Shown here: in pieces, positions 62,501-64,000 of the stretch
Layout of the letters: every line of letters starts with the position of its first letter
Position numbering within the stretch: the first letter of the stretch is position 1
Assembly (NCBI GenBank): GCA_013396995.1
Contig: VWZP01003807.1
Location: forward strand, 496,001 to 560,000
DNA from: Dicaeum eximium
Taxonomy: Eukaryota > Chordata > Aves > Passeriformes > Dicaeidae
Reading direction: 5' to 3'
DNA: 64,000 nt
The notes under the pieces: model-generated
What the model saw: only the letters and a program-made list of their open reading frames with translations
Databases searched by the model: none
What the model was told of the DNA's origin: nothing
Translations under genes and position numbers: made by a program

Positions 62501-64000
62501 CATTTTAAGAAGAGTAAAATGTCTTTAAACACAGAGAAAAATCTTCCTGCTAGTCAAGGCTTATCAAATTAAAAATCAAGGTGCAAAAGATCATTTTAAT
62601 GAGATGTAACAAAAATATGAACTCTTATATGAAGTATAAGAGTTTATATAGCAGCTTCATGTAGAAACAGTTTAAGTCTGTTATAGAATTCAAGAATCAC
62701 TTGGATCCAGAGGAAAATCCAGAGAGGAAAATAGTTTGGATCAGTGTCCTTTTACTCAGTGGTAGTATCCATATTGCTCTTAATAACAATGGGAGCGAGT
62801 GCAATAGCCTTCCCTGACTTCCTTCTCCATCAGCAATATACCATTCACATCTAAACATTAACATTAAAGAACAATATTTTATTCTGAAGAGTGTTTTTGT
62901 AAAAGGCTGACTCACTCAAAAGCCAACAGCTGCTGAATATTGTTCCAGCAATTTCTCTGTCTCTTTTTCATATAAAACCTGTGTAGTCAACTTGAAATTA
63001 AGTGGAAAGGAGACAGGAAGTACCTGTACTTAAATTAAACTCTAAAAGACAAAAACATTAATTCCTGGCTTGTTTCAAAACTGTCTGCAGAAACGGCAAG
63101 ATTTTCTACTGTTTTAACAGATTTTGGATCAGTCTACTGACTGGGTTGAAACCTTTTTTCTTATTGTAATCTTGGAAATAACAATCATTGAAAACAAAAG
63201 TACTATATGGTCAGAAGTGGGTTCTATGTGATACATAATTCCATAATATTTTTTGAACTTGAAATGGTGAAGGAGAAAAAAAATACATGATGAGTCCCAA
63301 GAATGGTATGCATTTATTTCCCCAAAGGCTCATTCATATCTACAAAGAGCTAAATGCAGTACGAAAGCTATAAAGAGTTGCATTTTGAAAAGTTTGGGAA
63401 AAAGTGTATCAACAACAGGCTTTTTTTCTTTTTTCAAGAGTTAAAAGTTAAAATTTAAAGAGAATCCATTTTGAGAACAGTTCACATTGGATTAAAGTAG
63501 CTTTTTTAAGACTTACATACACTACTGTACTTTCTCAGACACACAAGGAACAATTTTATCAAAGCCCCATTGAACATATGTAATACAAATTCCCATTATG
63601 GTTTTCTATACCTCTTCCAGGAGTAGAACTATTGAAGTGAGTTGCTTTTTAAACTCATTTTATTCAACTGAAAATGTGGAGATAAATCTCTACTTACTGG
63701 AGTAATATTAAGTCAGATTTTTAAAATAAAATATACTGTGTATTTCAGAAACTGTGAGACAGAGGCTAATCTCCTAAGGGCTAGATTTCATGATGACTCA
63801 GAAAGGTGAAAAACAAACAGAAAACCCTCTGTGAAAAAAGAGTCCGAAACTGACGAACTTCATCTAACTTTTAAAGAAAAATAAATATAAGGCTTCATTT
63901 CCTAAACTTAAGAAGGAAAGTGCTGCAGCCTTAAACATTCTTTTAAACCATAGAGATGCATTAAGTTTCTTTGATTAAACTGAACTATTTCTATTCTCTG
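62501..64000. other. AT-rich unique sequence to window end, nothing recognised
   Basis: No repeat family, exon or RNA gene could be identified. A short 72-codon minus-strand frame at 62697-62915 is unremarkable. Confidence 0.45.

Overview
This window reads as non-coding nuclear DNA of a bird, probably a songbird or other neoavian. The evidence is the repeat content. There are several 5'-truncated CR1 LINE copies ending in the avian CR1 tail (ATTCTATG / ATTCTGTG type) with no poly-A, two endogenous-retrovirus LTRs of types common in bird genomes, and a background of very old amniote repeats. The DNA is AT-rich, has one short assembly gap (12625-12665), and shows none of the dense gene layout, ribosome binding sites or operons of a prokaryote. 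I could not recognise any protein-coding exon of a host gene. The open reading frames present are short, unrecognised, or lie inside repeats. The window is best read as a gene desert or the inside of a very large intron.

Layout. 1-9 kb: mostly unique AT-rich DNA with a CR1 reverse-transcriptase fragment (325-521), a CR1 3' end (2720-3230), a minus-strand CR1 (7643-7886), a probable MIR SINE relic (8650-8870) and a pyrimidine hexamer repeat (9043-9102). 9-16 kb: unique sequence, the gap with a T26 tract, and two CR1 pieces in opposite orientation placed end to end (13370-13840). 16-17 kb: a complete solo LTR (16127-17158) with a perfect 5-bp target duplication. 20.9-24.5 kb: an AT-rich tandem repeat, the longest CR1 (21548-22237), and a divergent tandem array with TTAGGG telomere-type motifs at its unit joints (23791-24530). 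24.5-42.6 kb: long unique stretches with a few GC-richer islands and a second, complementary purine hexamer repeat (39012-39097). 42.6-49 kb: an old LINE relic (about 42660-43150), a hairpin (44987-45032), a second LTR (47044-47651) and a deleted CR1 (48786-48970). 49-64 kb: small local duplications, an ancient hAT-Charlie-like DNA transposon relic (57737-58040), and a final block (about 62000-62500) rich in homeodomain-type sites around a 19-bp palindrome, which looks like a conserved regulatory element.

There are no host genes here to form a pathway. The functional candidates are regulatory elements or non-coding exons, and all of them are inference. The most distinctive structure is the telomere-motif tandem array near 24 kb. 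I found no CRISPR array, tRNA, rRNA, insertion sequence or intact viral gene.
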